The notes beneath the pieces were generated by a model that had not been told where the DNA came from, did not search any database, and was given only the letters and a program-made list of their open reading frames with translations. From CAYMRB01 sp964392615 (lineage in GTDB: Bacteria > Planctomycetota > UBA8108), in contig CAYMRB010000001.1 in NCBI GenBank assembly GCA_964392615.1, positions 35,551 to 99,550 of the forward strand: a DNA stretch of 64,000 nucleotides, in the 5' to 3' direction. Each line of letters opens with the position of its first letter. The first letter of the stretch is position 1. The position numbers and the translations under genes are program-made. Of this stretch, positions 1 through 8,243 are shown piece by piece.

Positions 1-1301
1 TCCGCCCGGCGATCGAGCTCATGCGCGACGACCGCGAGATCGAGCTCCTGCTGGATCAACATCTGACGATAGCGGAAGGTCAACCACCCCGCGGTCGCGA
101 CGAGGACGACAACCGCGGTGGCGAGCGACGCGACGAGCATGCGGTGACGCGCCCGCCAGCGCACGAGTCGCATCAGCAGGCTCGGCGGCCGCGCCAGGAT
201 GGGCTCGCCGCTCAGGTGTCTGCGGATGTCCGCAGCGAGCTCGGCGGCCGAGCCGTAGCGCTCGGCGGGGTCCTTCTTCAGAGTCTTCGCGAGAACGAGG
301 TCGACGTTGCCCCGCAGCTCGCGCCGATGCTCGCTCGGCCTGGCAGGCGTTTCGTCCCGGATGATCCGCGCGGCCTCGAGGATCGCCTTGCCGTCGAGCT
401 CGTACGGCGGCCGACCGCAGAGGAGCTCGTAGCCGATGACGCCGAGGGCGTAGACATCCGATCGCGTGTCGATCGCTGCCGGGTCGCCGCTGGCCTGCTC
501 GGGGCTCATGTAGGCGAGCGTGCCGATGAGCTGACCGGTGCGCGTGTGCATCGACGTCGCCTGCAGATCGGAGTTCGTCGCGCGCGCGACGCCGAAATCG
601 AGGACCTTCGGCTGACCGTCGTCCTCGACGAGGATGTTGCCGGGCTTGAGATCGCGGTGGATCACCCCGCGCTGGTGCGCGTACTGCACCGCGTCGGCGA
701 CCGCCGCGAGCAGCTCGAGGATCCGCTGCGCTCCGAGACTCCACGTCCGGACGTACTCGTCGAGCGGTACGCCCTGGACGTACTCCATCGCGAAGAACGG
801 CCGCGGCCCGGAGTCGGTCCCGACGGCGCCCGCCTCGTAGATCTGCGCGATGCCCGAGTGCTTCAGGAGACCGAGGACCTGCGCCTCGTACTTCAGCCGT
901 TGGACGAGCTCGTCGGAGCCGGCGCCGGGGCGGACGAGCTTCAGGGCGACGACGCGCCCGAGCCTCTCCTGCTCGGCCTCGTAGACGACGCCCATGCCGC
1001 CCTCGCCGAGGACCGAGAGCACGCGGAAGCCGGCGATCCGGTCGCCGATGGCCGGGACGGAGGCGGCAAGCTCGGCCGGAGCTTCCGGCTCGGCCCCGAT
1101 CAGATCGCCCCAAGTCGGCGGCGGCGCGCCGGCGAGCTCGCCGACGCGGCTTCCCAGCTCGAGGTGCTCCTCGACTTTGCGGCGCAACGCCGTGTTCTCG
1201 CAGCACGCGTCATTCAGAAACGCTGCGCGCTTGTCAGCAGGAAGCTCGCGCGCCGCCAGGAAGAGATCGACGAAGAAGTCGGAAGACTCGCCGGTCGCCA
1301 T
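1..1301 (-). CDS. Membrane Ser/Thr protein kinase, C-terminus cut by window edge
   Basis: A bacterial Hanks-type (PknB-like) kinase that phosphorylates Ser/Thr residues of partner proteins. The reading begins at ATG (complement of 1299-1301), five bases after the stop of the sigma factor gene, and runs off the window start after 433 codons. Visible motifs: glycine loop GEGGMGVVYEA near residues 99-109, lysine in VVALK at 121, catalytic HRDLKPGN at 215-222, DFG at 235-237, the APE-equivalent SPEQ near 266-269 and DTRSDVYALGV after it. A hydrophobic stretch at about 389-409 is a membrane segment, so the kinase domain is cytoplasmic and any sensor domain lies beyond the window. The first 85 residues are a helical extension common in planctomycete kinases. 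It probably forms an operon with the sigma factor, a pairing widespread in Planctomycetota. The substrate is unknown. Confidence 0.93.
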   Translation of the reverse strand, partial: MATGESSDFFVDLFLAARELPADKRAAFLNDACCENTALRRKVEEHLELGSRVGELAGAPPPTWGDLIGAEPEAPAELAASVPAIGDRIAGFRVLSVLGEGGMGVVYEAEQERLGRVVALKLVRPGAGSDELVQRLKYEAQVLGLLKHSGIAQIYEAGAVGTDSGPRPFFAMEYVQGVPLDEYVRTWSLGAQRILELLAAVADAVQYAHQRGVIHRDLKPGNILVEDDGQPKVLDFGVARATNSDLQATSMHTRTGQLIGTLAYMSPEQASGDPAAIDTRSDVYALGVIGYELLCGRPPYELDGKAILEAARIIRDETPARPSEHRRELRGNVDLVLAKTLKKDPAERYGSAAELAADIRRHLSGEPILARPPSLLMRLVRWRARHRMLVASLATAVVVLVATAGWLTFRYRQMLIQQELDLAVVAHELDRRA

Positions 1302-1306
1302 GTTCG

Positions 1307-1876
1307 TCACTGACCCGCGCGCCGGACGCGAGCCAGGAGGACCGCCAAGCCCGCCTCGAGGTCGCGCTGCACCGTCTTCGTCGAGACGTCGAGCTGCTCG
1401 GCAATCTCGCCGTGCTTCAGCCCGCCGAAGAACTTCAGCTCGATGATCTGGCCCAACCGCCGCGATCGTTCGCCGCCGCGTTCGAGCTCCGCGAGAGCCT
1501 GGCTCACCTCGTCGGGTTCCATCTCGAGTTCGTCGCGACGCCACCCCTTGTCGCGCAGCTCATCCCTGGCCCGCGCGAAGAATCGAAAGCGCACCTTCCG
1601 GCGCTTGGCGTGATTGATGAGAATCTGCCGCATGCGCCGCACGGCGATGGCGAAGAATTGCCGCCGGTCCTGCCATTCGATCTCGTCGCTTCCGAAGAGA
1701 CGCAGGTACGTCTCGTGGACGAGATCGCGGGGGCTCAGGGTGTGGCCATCTCGCTCGTTGCGAATCAGTCGACCGGCACGAGACAGAAGCTCCTCGTAGA
1801 CGAGGGACACGGCCTGTTCCCTCGAGACGGAGTCTCCGGCCGCCGCCGCTCGCAGGAGTCGCGTGATCTCTCGCAT
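1307..1876 (-). CDS. ECF-type RNA polymerase sigma factor (Sigma70_ECF / TIGR02999-like)
   Basis: An alternative sigma factor of about 189 residues. Region 2 is recognisable from the segment containing DLVHETYLRLFG and the conserved RRQFFAIAVRRMRQILINHA, and region 4 from IELKFFGGLKHGEIAEQLD followed by VSTKTVQRDLEA, a helix-turn-helix for the -35 element. The start is placed at the internal ATG giving MREITRLLRAAAAGD, which matches the usual N-terminus of this family; the upstream in-frame ATG at 1903 would add nine Arg/Ala-rich residues. Five bases separate its stop from the kinase start, indicating co-transcription. Such sigma factors have no typical anti-sigma partner and are thought to be controlled through the linked kinase. 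Targets cannot be read from the sequence; the divergent secreted-protein gene at 2045 is an obvious candidate. Confidence 0.93.
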   Translation of the reverse strand: MREITRLLRAAAAGDSVSREQAVSLVYEELLSRAGRLIRNERDGHTLSPRDLVHETYLRLFGSDEIEWQDRRQFFAIAVRRMRQILINHAKRRKVRFRFFARARDELRDKGWRRDELEMEPDEVSQALAELERGGERSRRLGQIIELKFFGGLKHGEIAEQLDVSTKTVQRDLEAGLAVLLARVRRAGQ

Positions 1877-2044
1877 CGTCCGCGCTGCCCTCGGGGCCCT
1901 CATCTACACCGGGGACCATTGTCGGAAAAACTTGTCCGTTTTCCAAGGCCTCGGTTGCCACCCCGAGCGAGGAACGGGCCCGGACCTCGCTTGTGGACTT
2001 CATGTCGATCAGTTGAACCCTGTCTCTCAGGAGTTGCCTTCACC

Positions 2045-5000
2045 ATGCATACGGTGAACCGCCCGCACCGCCGCGGTGCATTCGTGCTGCTATATGCAGC
2101 TGTCATGACCCTGGTGTTCCCGGCCCTGCGCGCCGAAGTGTCAGTCGTGGACCTCGTTCAGGAGACACCGAATCGCGCCGTGCGGGACGTCGGCTTCTTC
2201 GAGCACGAGGGTGTCAGGTACTACTGGCAGGCCTCCGGAAAAGTCGGCGCCACCGTCTTCACGTGGAGCGAGGCTGCCGGGGCCTACGAGGAGCACCAGG
2301 ATCTGCTCGCGGGCGCGGAGGTTTCCGACCTCGAACTCTTCGTCATCGACGGCGAGCTCTACATCGCATTGGCCCACGAGGCGAACGGCTCGAACACCGT
2401 CATGCCGTCGCACATCCTCCGGCTGGATCCCGTGACCGGGATCTTCGTCTCGATCCAGACCATCACGACGATGCACGCGACGCGCTGGGCGCACTTCGAG
2501 ATCGCGGGCGAGCACTTCCTCGCGGTCGCGAATGCGGTGGACGGTTCGTCATATGGAGTGATGTCGAGGGTCTATCGCTGGGACGGCGTCACGGAGCAAT
2601 TCGTCCTCCACCAGGAGATTCCCACCCAGACCGCCTCCGACTGGGAAGCCTTCCGCATCGGCAGTCGGTCCTTCCTCGCCGTTGCGAATGCGGGAATGGG
2701 GCCGCGTGGCGGTCCCGTCGTCTACGACGTCGACTCGGTCGTCTATGAGTGGAATCCGTCAGCCGGTTCGGGAGGGCTCTTCGAGGAGTATCAGCGGATC
2801 GCCACGCACGCGGGAAAGGACTGGGAACACCTCGAGCTCGACGGAGTTCCCCACCTCGCCCTGACCAACCTGGCGACCGGCGCGACCGGCTCGGCTGACT
2901 ACAACGTCGACTCCAGGCTCTACCGTTGGGACGGCGACGCTCTGCCGGCAGGCGAGTTCGTCGAGATTCAGTCCTTCCCGACCCACGGGGGGCTGCGCGC
3001 TCACGCCTTCTCCGTCGGCAACGAGCGGTATCTCGCGATTGCGAACACCTACGACGGCTCGAGCTCGTACCAGGACACCGTTCTCTATCGCTGGAACGGC
3101 TACGAGTTCATCGAGGCCGAGAGGATCGCGATGGGGTCGACCCGAGGCCTCGCCACAACGCTTCTCGACGGCCGCACGCTCCTCGCACTCGGGCGATACC
3201 ACACCGGCGCGAGCTACGACGGCATGCAGCCGATCTACGCGGTGCGGCAGGTGGACGAGAAGATCGTCTTCCAGCACCAGGACACCGGCGGCAATTGGGA
3301 CATCTGGATCATGAACCCGGATGGCAGCGACCTGACGCGTCTGACCGACGACCCGGCGGTCGAGGAACACCCGATGATCTCGCCCGACGGGAAGACGATC
3401 GTATTCGGTCGGCGCAACGGTACGTATACGCCCCAGATTTGGACCATGGACATCGACGGAGGCAATCAGACGCAGCTGACGAACGAGTCCACGTACGCCT
3501 ACAACCCGGTCTGGAGCCCCGACGGCAAGACGGTCTACTACAGCATCAACAACTTCTACCCGCACGGTCTCATGGCGATCGCCCCCGACGGGTCGAATCA
3601 CCGCGTGATTCACGCGACGGCGGGTGGCACGTATCCGATCGTCAGCCCCGACGGCAGGTACGTCCTGCACGGTTCGGTGCCGAGCTCGAACCCGAACAGC
3701 TACGACATGATCATCACGCCGGTCGACGGCGGGCCGCAGATCAACCTCAGCGCGCTGACCGGGCTTTCCGGCTACGAGCGCCAGGGATGCAAGTTCGCGT
3801 GGGGGCACGACGACATCATCCTGTTCGCCGGTCACGAGCCGTCGTGGGCCGGGTACGATTTCGACATCTACTGGGTGAAGGCCGACGGCAGCGCGTGGGG
3901 CACCATTCGCGATGACGCAGCGGGATCGTCGTATCCCTGCTGGTCGCCGGATGAGCAGCGTATGGTCTTCAACTCGTTCTCGGGCTCGACGAGCACCGAG
4001 GAGATCTACGTCATGAACCGCGACGGCACGGGGCTCTACCGGCTGACGAACCGGCCCGGCCGGGACAGCTACCCGCACTGGGGCAAGGCGGTGCGTACCT
4101 CGACCGACACGGTGCCGCCCGTCGTCGAGATCGTCTTCCCCGCGCCGGAGACGCTGCTTCCCGGGACTCAGGTGAACGTGATCGTGAACATCGTGGATGA
4201 CAGTGCGACGACGATCACGTGTTCCCACGCGGGGCTCGGCGGAACGCTTCCCGCAGGCGGGGGCGAGCTCAGCGGCACGATCACGCTCGTCGAGGGAGCA
4301 AACGTCATCACGGTCAACGCGGAGGACACGGGCGGCCTCGTCGGCGGGACGAGCATCACGGTGTACGTCGACACGACGGCGCCGGGCGCCATTGTTCTCT
4401 CGCCGGTCGACGGCGCCGCAACCGGCCAGTCTCCGGCAACGATCAGCGTCGAGGTCTCCGATGTGAACGATCTCGTTGTCGACATCGGCGGCACCATCGT
4501 TTCGGTGCCGGCCGGGACCACCGTTGTCAGCGTGGACGTCCCTCTCGCCGAGGGCTCGAACGAGATCCCGATGACGGTCACGGACGCGGCCGGCAACTCG
4601 ACGAGTCTCGTGCACACGCTGGTGCTCGACACGCAGGCGCCGATCATCGGGCCCGACACGCCGCAAGACGGTGACGTCTTCGGACCGGGCGAGTCGCCCA
4701 TCGCGGTCGTGATGACCATCGACGACGACACGGCCGTCGACTACACGGTGTCGCCGTCCGGCACCTCCGGCAGCTTCCCGAGCGGCAGCGGCACGACCGT
4801 CGACGCCGTGGACCTCGTCGAGGGCTGGAACGTCATCACCATCACGGCCACCGACGCCGCGGGCAACACGAGCCAGGCCTTCGTCACGGTGATCTTCGAC
4901 ACGACGGCTTCGAACATCCTGACCGTTTCGCCGGCTGACGACGACCCGCTGCGGGACGTGATCGACTGGCACGTCGAGGCCGACGACCCGTCGCCGGGAT

Positions 5001-6100
5001 CGGGCCTCGACCGCGTCGAGCTCTTCGTCGACGGCGTGCTCCATGCGACGCTCACCACCGCCCCGTTCGAGATCGCTTTCGACACGACCCTCCTCGTCGA
5101 CGGACTCCACGTGCTCGAGGCCAAGGCCGTTGACGGCGTGGGCAACGAGTCGACCTCGGTCGTTTCGGTACTGGTCGACAACACGGCCCCACAGGTCTGG
5201 ATTCCGTTGCCTCTGGCCGGCGCCTACCTCGCGGGCACCTTCGCGCTCGAGGCGGAGTTCTTCGACGAGGGCGCGGGCGTCGCGTCGCTGGAGATGTCCG
5301 TGGCTGGTCTGTCCCCGACCGGAGACGGTTCGGCGACGTACGATCCGCCGCTGGCCACGGGGATCGCGACCGGCGAGGAGGACTCCACTCGCTGGCCGGA
5401 CGGGCCGCTCAGTTTCTCGGTGGCGGTCGTCGATCTCGCCGGAAACACGGCGTCTGCGAACGTCATCGTCCAGATCGACAACGCCGCGCCCGTCGGCTGT
5501 ATCGCCGAGCCCGCTTCGGGCAGCTCGGTCGCCGGGATGATCGACCTCAGGGCCGAGGTCGACGATCCGAACCTCGCGCAGGTCCAGATCGTGGTCGACG
5601 GAATCGTCGTTGCCGAGTCGACGACCTCGCCGCTGGTCGTTCCCTTCGACACGACGTCGCGGCTCGACGGCGCGATGGAGATCGAGGTGCTCGCGACCGA
5701 CCTCGCCGGCAACACGACCTCGTGCACATCGAGCGTGACGGTCGACAACCTCGCGGTACGCTTCGTTCCGCGCACGCTGAACCTCAAGAGCAAGGGGAAG
5801 GGCTGTGCGCACGTCGACATCACCGGAGTGAACGTTGCGCTCCTGGATCCTCTGGAGGGCGCCGGCCTCGAGCTGTGGATTCCCGGTGGCAGCCCCGTGG
5901 CAGCGCGGTTCGACTGCGGGCCGCAGGGGGGCGACCCCGGAGAGCGCAAGGTCAGCTTCTCCCGGCAAGACGTGATCGCGTCGATCCGCGCGGGGATCGC
6001 GGCCGGCGAGATCTCTGGTGACACGGTGACCCTCGAGATGGTCGCGAGCGGCGGGGACGACGTGCTCGGCACCGACCGGATCCGCATTCGAGGGAACTGA
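2045..6100 (+). CDS. Secreted EAR-repeat / TolB-propeller / Ig-like repeat protein
   Basis: A 1351-residue exported protein. The start at 2045 (MHTVNRPHRRG) gives a signal peptide with a hydrophobic core ending near ALRAE; an in-frame extension to 1412 overlaps the divergent sigma gene and is rejected. Residues about 37-400 hold six or seven EAR/EPTP-like beta-propeller repeats (signatures such as SRVYRWDG, FLAVANA, WEAFRIG). Residues about 417-680 are TolB/PD40 repeats (DIWIMNPDGSDLTRLT, HPMISPDGKTIVFG). Residues about 690-1235 are five or six bacterial Ig-like modules with repeated DTTAP and DxAGN signatures. The C-terminal 110 residues are unassigned. No catalytic motif was seen; a surface or periplasmic binding role is inferred. 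One base separates its stop from the next start, so the two genes are probably co-transcribed. Confidence 0.9.
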   Translation: MHTVNRPHRRGAFVLLYAAVMTLVFPALRAEVSVVDLVQETPNRAVRDVGFFEHEGVRYYWQASGKVGATVFTWSEAAGAYEEHQDLLAGAEVSDLELFVIDGELYIALAHEANGSNTVMPSHILRLDPVTGIFVSIQTITTMHATRWAHFEIAGEHFLAVANAVDGSSYGVMSRVYRWDGVTEQFVLHQEIPTQTASDWEAFRIGSRSFLAVANAGMGPRGGPVVYDVDSVVYEWNPSAGSGGLFEEYQRIATHAGKDWEHLELDGVPHLALTNLATGATGSADYNVDSRLYRWDGDALPAGEFVEIQSFPTHGGLRAHAFSVGNERYLAIANTYDGSSSYQDTVLYRWNGYEFIEAERIAMGSTRGLATTLLDGRTLLALGRYHTGASYDGMQPIYAVRQVDEKIVFQHQDTGGNWDIWIMNPDGSDLTRLTDDPAVEEHPMISPDGKTIVFGRRNGTYTPQIWTMDIDGGNQTQLTNESTYAYNPVWSPDGKTVYYSINNFYPHGLMAIAPDGSNHRVIHATAGGTYPIVSPDGRYVLHGSVPSSNPNSYDMIITPVDGGPQINLSALTGLSGYERQGCKFAWGHDDIILFAGHEPSWAGYDFDIYWVKADGSAWGTIRDDAAGSSYPCWSPDEQRMVFNSFSGSTSTEEIYVMNRDGTGLYRLTNRPGRDSYPHWGKAVRTSTDTVPPVVEIVFPAPETLLPGTQVNVIVNIVDDSATTITCSHAGLGGTLPAGGGELSGTITLVEGANVITVNAEDTGGLVGGTSITVYVDTTAPGAIVLSPVDGAATGQSPATISVEVSDVNDLVVDIGGTIVSVPAGTTVVSVDVPLAEGSNEIPMTVTDAAGNSTSLVHTLVLDTQAPIIGPDTPQDGDVFGPGESPIAVVMTIDDDTAVDYTVSPSGTSGSFPSGSGTTVDAVDLVEGWNVITITATDAAGNTSQAFVTVIFDTTASNILTVSPADDDPLRDVIDWHVEADDPSPGSGLDRVELFVDGVLHATLTTAPFEIAFDTTLLVDGLHVLEAKAVDGVGNESTSVVSVLVDNTAPQVWIPLPLAGAYLAGTFALEAEFFDEGAGVASLEMSVAGLSPTGDGSATYDPPLATGIATGEEDSTRWPDGPLSFSVAVVDLAGNTASANVIVQIDNAAPVGCIAEPASGSSVAGMIDLRAEVDDPNLAQVQIVVDGIVVAESTTSPLVVPFDTTSRLDGAMEIEVLATDLAGNTTSCTSSVTVDNLAVRFVPRTLNLKSKGKGCAHVDITGVNVALLDPLEGAGLELWIPGGSPVAARFDCGPQGGDPGERKVSFSRQDVIASIRAGIAAGEISGDTVTLEMVASGGDDVLGTDRIRIRGN

Positions 6101-6101
6101 C

Positions 6102-6770
6102 ATGCGTTTCTTCATCAACGGCTCGAAGACGGGCGCAACAGCGATGATCGCAGCGTGCGGGCTGGCCACCCTCGCCGTGGGAGGATGGCTGGCGCTCGCG
6201 TCCGGTGATCCTGCGAAGAAGACCGATCCGGTCACGGTGGCGCAGGCCGTCGCTGCGACCGATCTCCGAGGCGGCGGCGGTCCCACCTGCGAAGACCTCG
6301 CCTGGGACGGCATGGACCGGAGCGCCATGCAGGCCGTCCTCGAACGGACGCGGTCGGCCACGCACGCGCAGCGCGCCGAGCTCGAGGAGCTCGCCATGAC
6401 CGCGCCCCGAGCCGGCGTGCGTGCGCAGGCTCTCCGCTCTCTTGGTCGACTCGGACTCGTGCGTGCGGACTCCGAAGTGGCTGCGCTGCTGAACGATCCG
6501 AATCCACGCGTGCGTCAAGAGGTCGTGACGGCCCTGGGGCGTGGGGGCGACCCGGCGACCGTCTCCGCTCTGAAGCCGCTTCTCTCCGCTAACGCTGATC
6601 CGACGCTGCGAGCACTGGCGATCCAGGCTCTCGGCCGGATCGGTACGAACGAGGCGGATCGGCTCGTGCGGGGAGTGCTGGAGGACTCGAGCTCGTCGCG
6701 TGTCGATCGGGCGTTCGCCCGGGGCGCACTCGCAGAGCTCACCTCGGCCAGCGCTAGCGCAGGCAGCTGA
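6102..6770 (+). CDS. Exported HEAT-repeat protein
   Basis: A 222-residue protein with an N-terminal hydrophobic segment (about residues 12-34, containing AACGLATLAVGGWLALASG) that acts as signal peptide or membrane anchor. The rest is alpha-helical, with at least three HEAT/PBS-lyase-like repeats visible as AQALRSLGRLG, RQEVVTALGRGGD and ALAIQALGRIG. Such repeats form a curved scaffold for protein-protein contact; there is no enzymatic motif. The ATG lies one base after the stop of the EAR/TolB/Ig-like gene, so it may partner that protein. It is followed by a strong hairpin. Confidence 0.88.
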   Translation: MRFFINGSKTGATAMIAACGLATLAVGGWLALASGDPAKKTDPVTVAQAVAATDLRGGGGPTCEDLAWDGMDRSAMQAVLERTRSATHAQRAELEELAMTAPRAGVRAQALRSLGRLGLVRADSEVAALLNDPNPRVRQEVVTALGRGGDPATVSALKPLLSANADPTLRALAIQALGRIGTNEADRLVRGVLEDSSSSRVDRAFARGALAELTSASASAGS

Positions 6771-6781
6771 TCGTCTCGCGA

Positions 6782-6822
6782 CGGACGTCGGCCTGGTCGA
6801 CAGTCGACCGGGCCGGCGTCCG
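6782..6822. terminator. 20-bp near-perfect hairpin between convergent genes
   Basis: Bases 6782-6801 pair with 6803-6822 around a single unpaired central base (in practice a loop of a few bases). Two of the twenty pairs are G-U or U-G wobbles when read as plus-strand RNA. There is no T-tract on either side. It sits between the stop codons of two convergent genes, so it probably works as a shared factor-independent-like or RNA-stabilising 3' end. The pairing is seen directly; the function is inferred. Confidence 0.6.
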
Positions 6823-6844
6823 CTCGATCCTCTTCGCGCTCACC

Positions 6845-8041
6845 CTACCCCACGCCCGCCTCGACCATCTCCGCCAGGGTGCGAACGCGCTCGATGGAGT
6901 TGTTCGGCAGGACCATGTCCACCACGTCGAGGATGATGGGCCTGTCGCGGGCGGACTCCAGCAGACGGCGTACGTACGACTCGAACTCCCGCTCGCTCGT
7001 TCGCTCCTCCAGGAGCGGCGACGGGACGCCTCCCCAGATCGTCGGCCCGTCGCTCTCCCAGGCATCCCACGCCGCGTCCACCGTGCATGTCGTCAAGGGT
7101 GCTGGAGAGAAGGACTCGCACACGTCCAGGCCGGTCTCCGCCAACAGTGCGAGGAGGGAGGAGAGATCGCCGTCGGTGTGGCTGCCGACCTTCTTCCCCT
7201 GTCCGTGGAGAGCATCGGCGTAGCGTTGGTAGCAGGGCAAGCAATGCTCGGAGAACAACGCCGGACTCGTCAGCGCGCCGTCGATGTTGTCCAGGAACTC
7301 CACGTAGGGGACGTTGAGCTCGGCCAATCGCCGCAGAATCTCCTGTAGCTGCTCGTCGAGGACTCGCAGCAAGCGCTCCACGACGCGAGGAAAGTCGTAG
7401 AGCGCGTAGTAGAGCGGGGTCATTCCGAAGTAGTCGACCAGCAGCTGCAGGAAGGGAGTGCGTCCGAGAGACGCGACGACGAAACCGATGTCCGCCATCT
7501 CCGACTGCACGGCGTGCAGCCTCTCGAACCACGGCACGAAATCCGAGTGCTCGACGATGTACTCCAGCGTCCGACAGTTCGCTTCGTCACCGATCGGATG
7601 CCGGCTCATGTAGGCGCGCGCTCCCGAGGCCAGCATCGGCTCGAGCATCGTGTGCTCGATGCTCAGCTTTCCGACCGGAGTGATCACCTCGGTCGTCGTC
7701 GTGCCGACTCTGCCCGCCGGCGCGAGGTAGTCGACATCCGGGAATCGCTCGACGACGGGGTCCGTCTCCCGGTAGACGACCTCTCCTTCGAACCGGGACA
7801 CCAACTCGACGCCGCGAAGCCGCAGCCCGTGGGGAGCGAGGAACTTCTGCTGCCCCATGCCGACCCGCCGGTGGATCTCGGTCAAGGACAAGCCGTCGAA
7901 CTCCGCGGGCAGGTCCCCCGTGTGGACGAGCCCTTGATGCCAGAGCTCGAGGCGACCGACGAACGGAAGCCTGGGTGGTCTCTCGCCGGCGAGGACGCGC
8001 TCGACTCGCTCACTGACGGTGTCTCTCTCGATCGCTGCCAT
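6845..8041 (-). CDS. Uroporphyrinogen-decarboxylase (URO-D) fold family protein
   Basis: A protein of about 398 residues from the start MAAIERDTVSERVERVLAGE at 8041; a longer in-frame ORF from 8125 adds an Arg-rich stretch that does not resemble the family. The overall pattern is that of the URO-D superfamily, including ERVERVLAGERP near the N-terminus, PFLQLLVDYFGM, EFLDNIDGALTSPALFSEHCLP, and a His-containing strand GKKVGSHTDGDLSSLL followed by GLDVCESFSP. The N-terminal arginine motif of true HemE is absent, so haem synthesis is unlikely. Environmental members of this fold include corrinoid-dependent methyltransferases (MtaA/CmuA type); the His/Asp/Cys pattern could bind a metal, but the substrate cannot be named. 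It faces a divergent sulfatase across about 200 bases and converges on the HEAT-repeat gene. Confidence 0.8.
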   Translation of the reverse strand: MAAIERDTVSERVERVLAGERPPRLPFVGRLELWHQGLVHTGDLPAEFDGLSLTEIHRRVGMGQQKFLAPHGLRLRGVELVSRFEGEVVYRETDPVVERFPDVDYLAPAGRVGTTTTEVITPVGKLSIEHTMLEPMLASGARAYMSRHPIGDEANCRTLEYIVEHSDFVPWFERLHAVQSEMADIGFVVASLGRTPFLQLLVDYFGMTPLYYALYDFPRVVERLLRVLDEQLQEILRRLAELNVPYVEFLDNIDGALTSPALFSEHCLPCYQRYADALHGQGKKVGSHTDGDLSSLLALLAETGLDVCESFSPAPLTTCTVDAAWDAWESDGPTIWGGVPSPLLEERTSEREFESYVRRLLESARDRPIILDVVDMVLPNNSIERVRTLAEMVEAGVG

Positions 8042-8243
8042 GGGGTGAAATCTCCAGCGGCCTCGCCACGCGAGCAGAGAACGGACCTCGTCCGCCAAGA
8101 TCCGCGCTGACCGCCGGGAAGTCAACGCCGCTACGGAGGCATCTCGACCCTCCCGCTGACGAGGAGTTGATCTCGACGATCAGTCTCCGTCGTGCTGTGA
8201 TGGCGAGAGGATGAACTGACCGGAAGAAACGGACGGAACCGCC

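Noticed and set aside
21..1313. Plus-strand 430-codon open frame over the kinase
   Set aside because: The minus strand encodes a kinase with every catalytic motif; the plus-strand reading is its antisense.
1412..2044. Upstream extension of the EAR/TolB/Ig-like protein reading frame
   Set aside because: Overlaps the divergent sigma factor gene; the signal peptide begins at 2045.
2759..6397. Long minus-strand open frame antisense to the EAR/TolB/Ig-like protein gene
   Set aside because: Shadow of the GC-rich third codon positions; residues are almost all Arg, Val, Asp, Gly and His without any fold signature.
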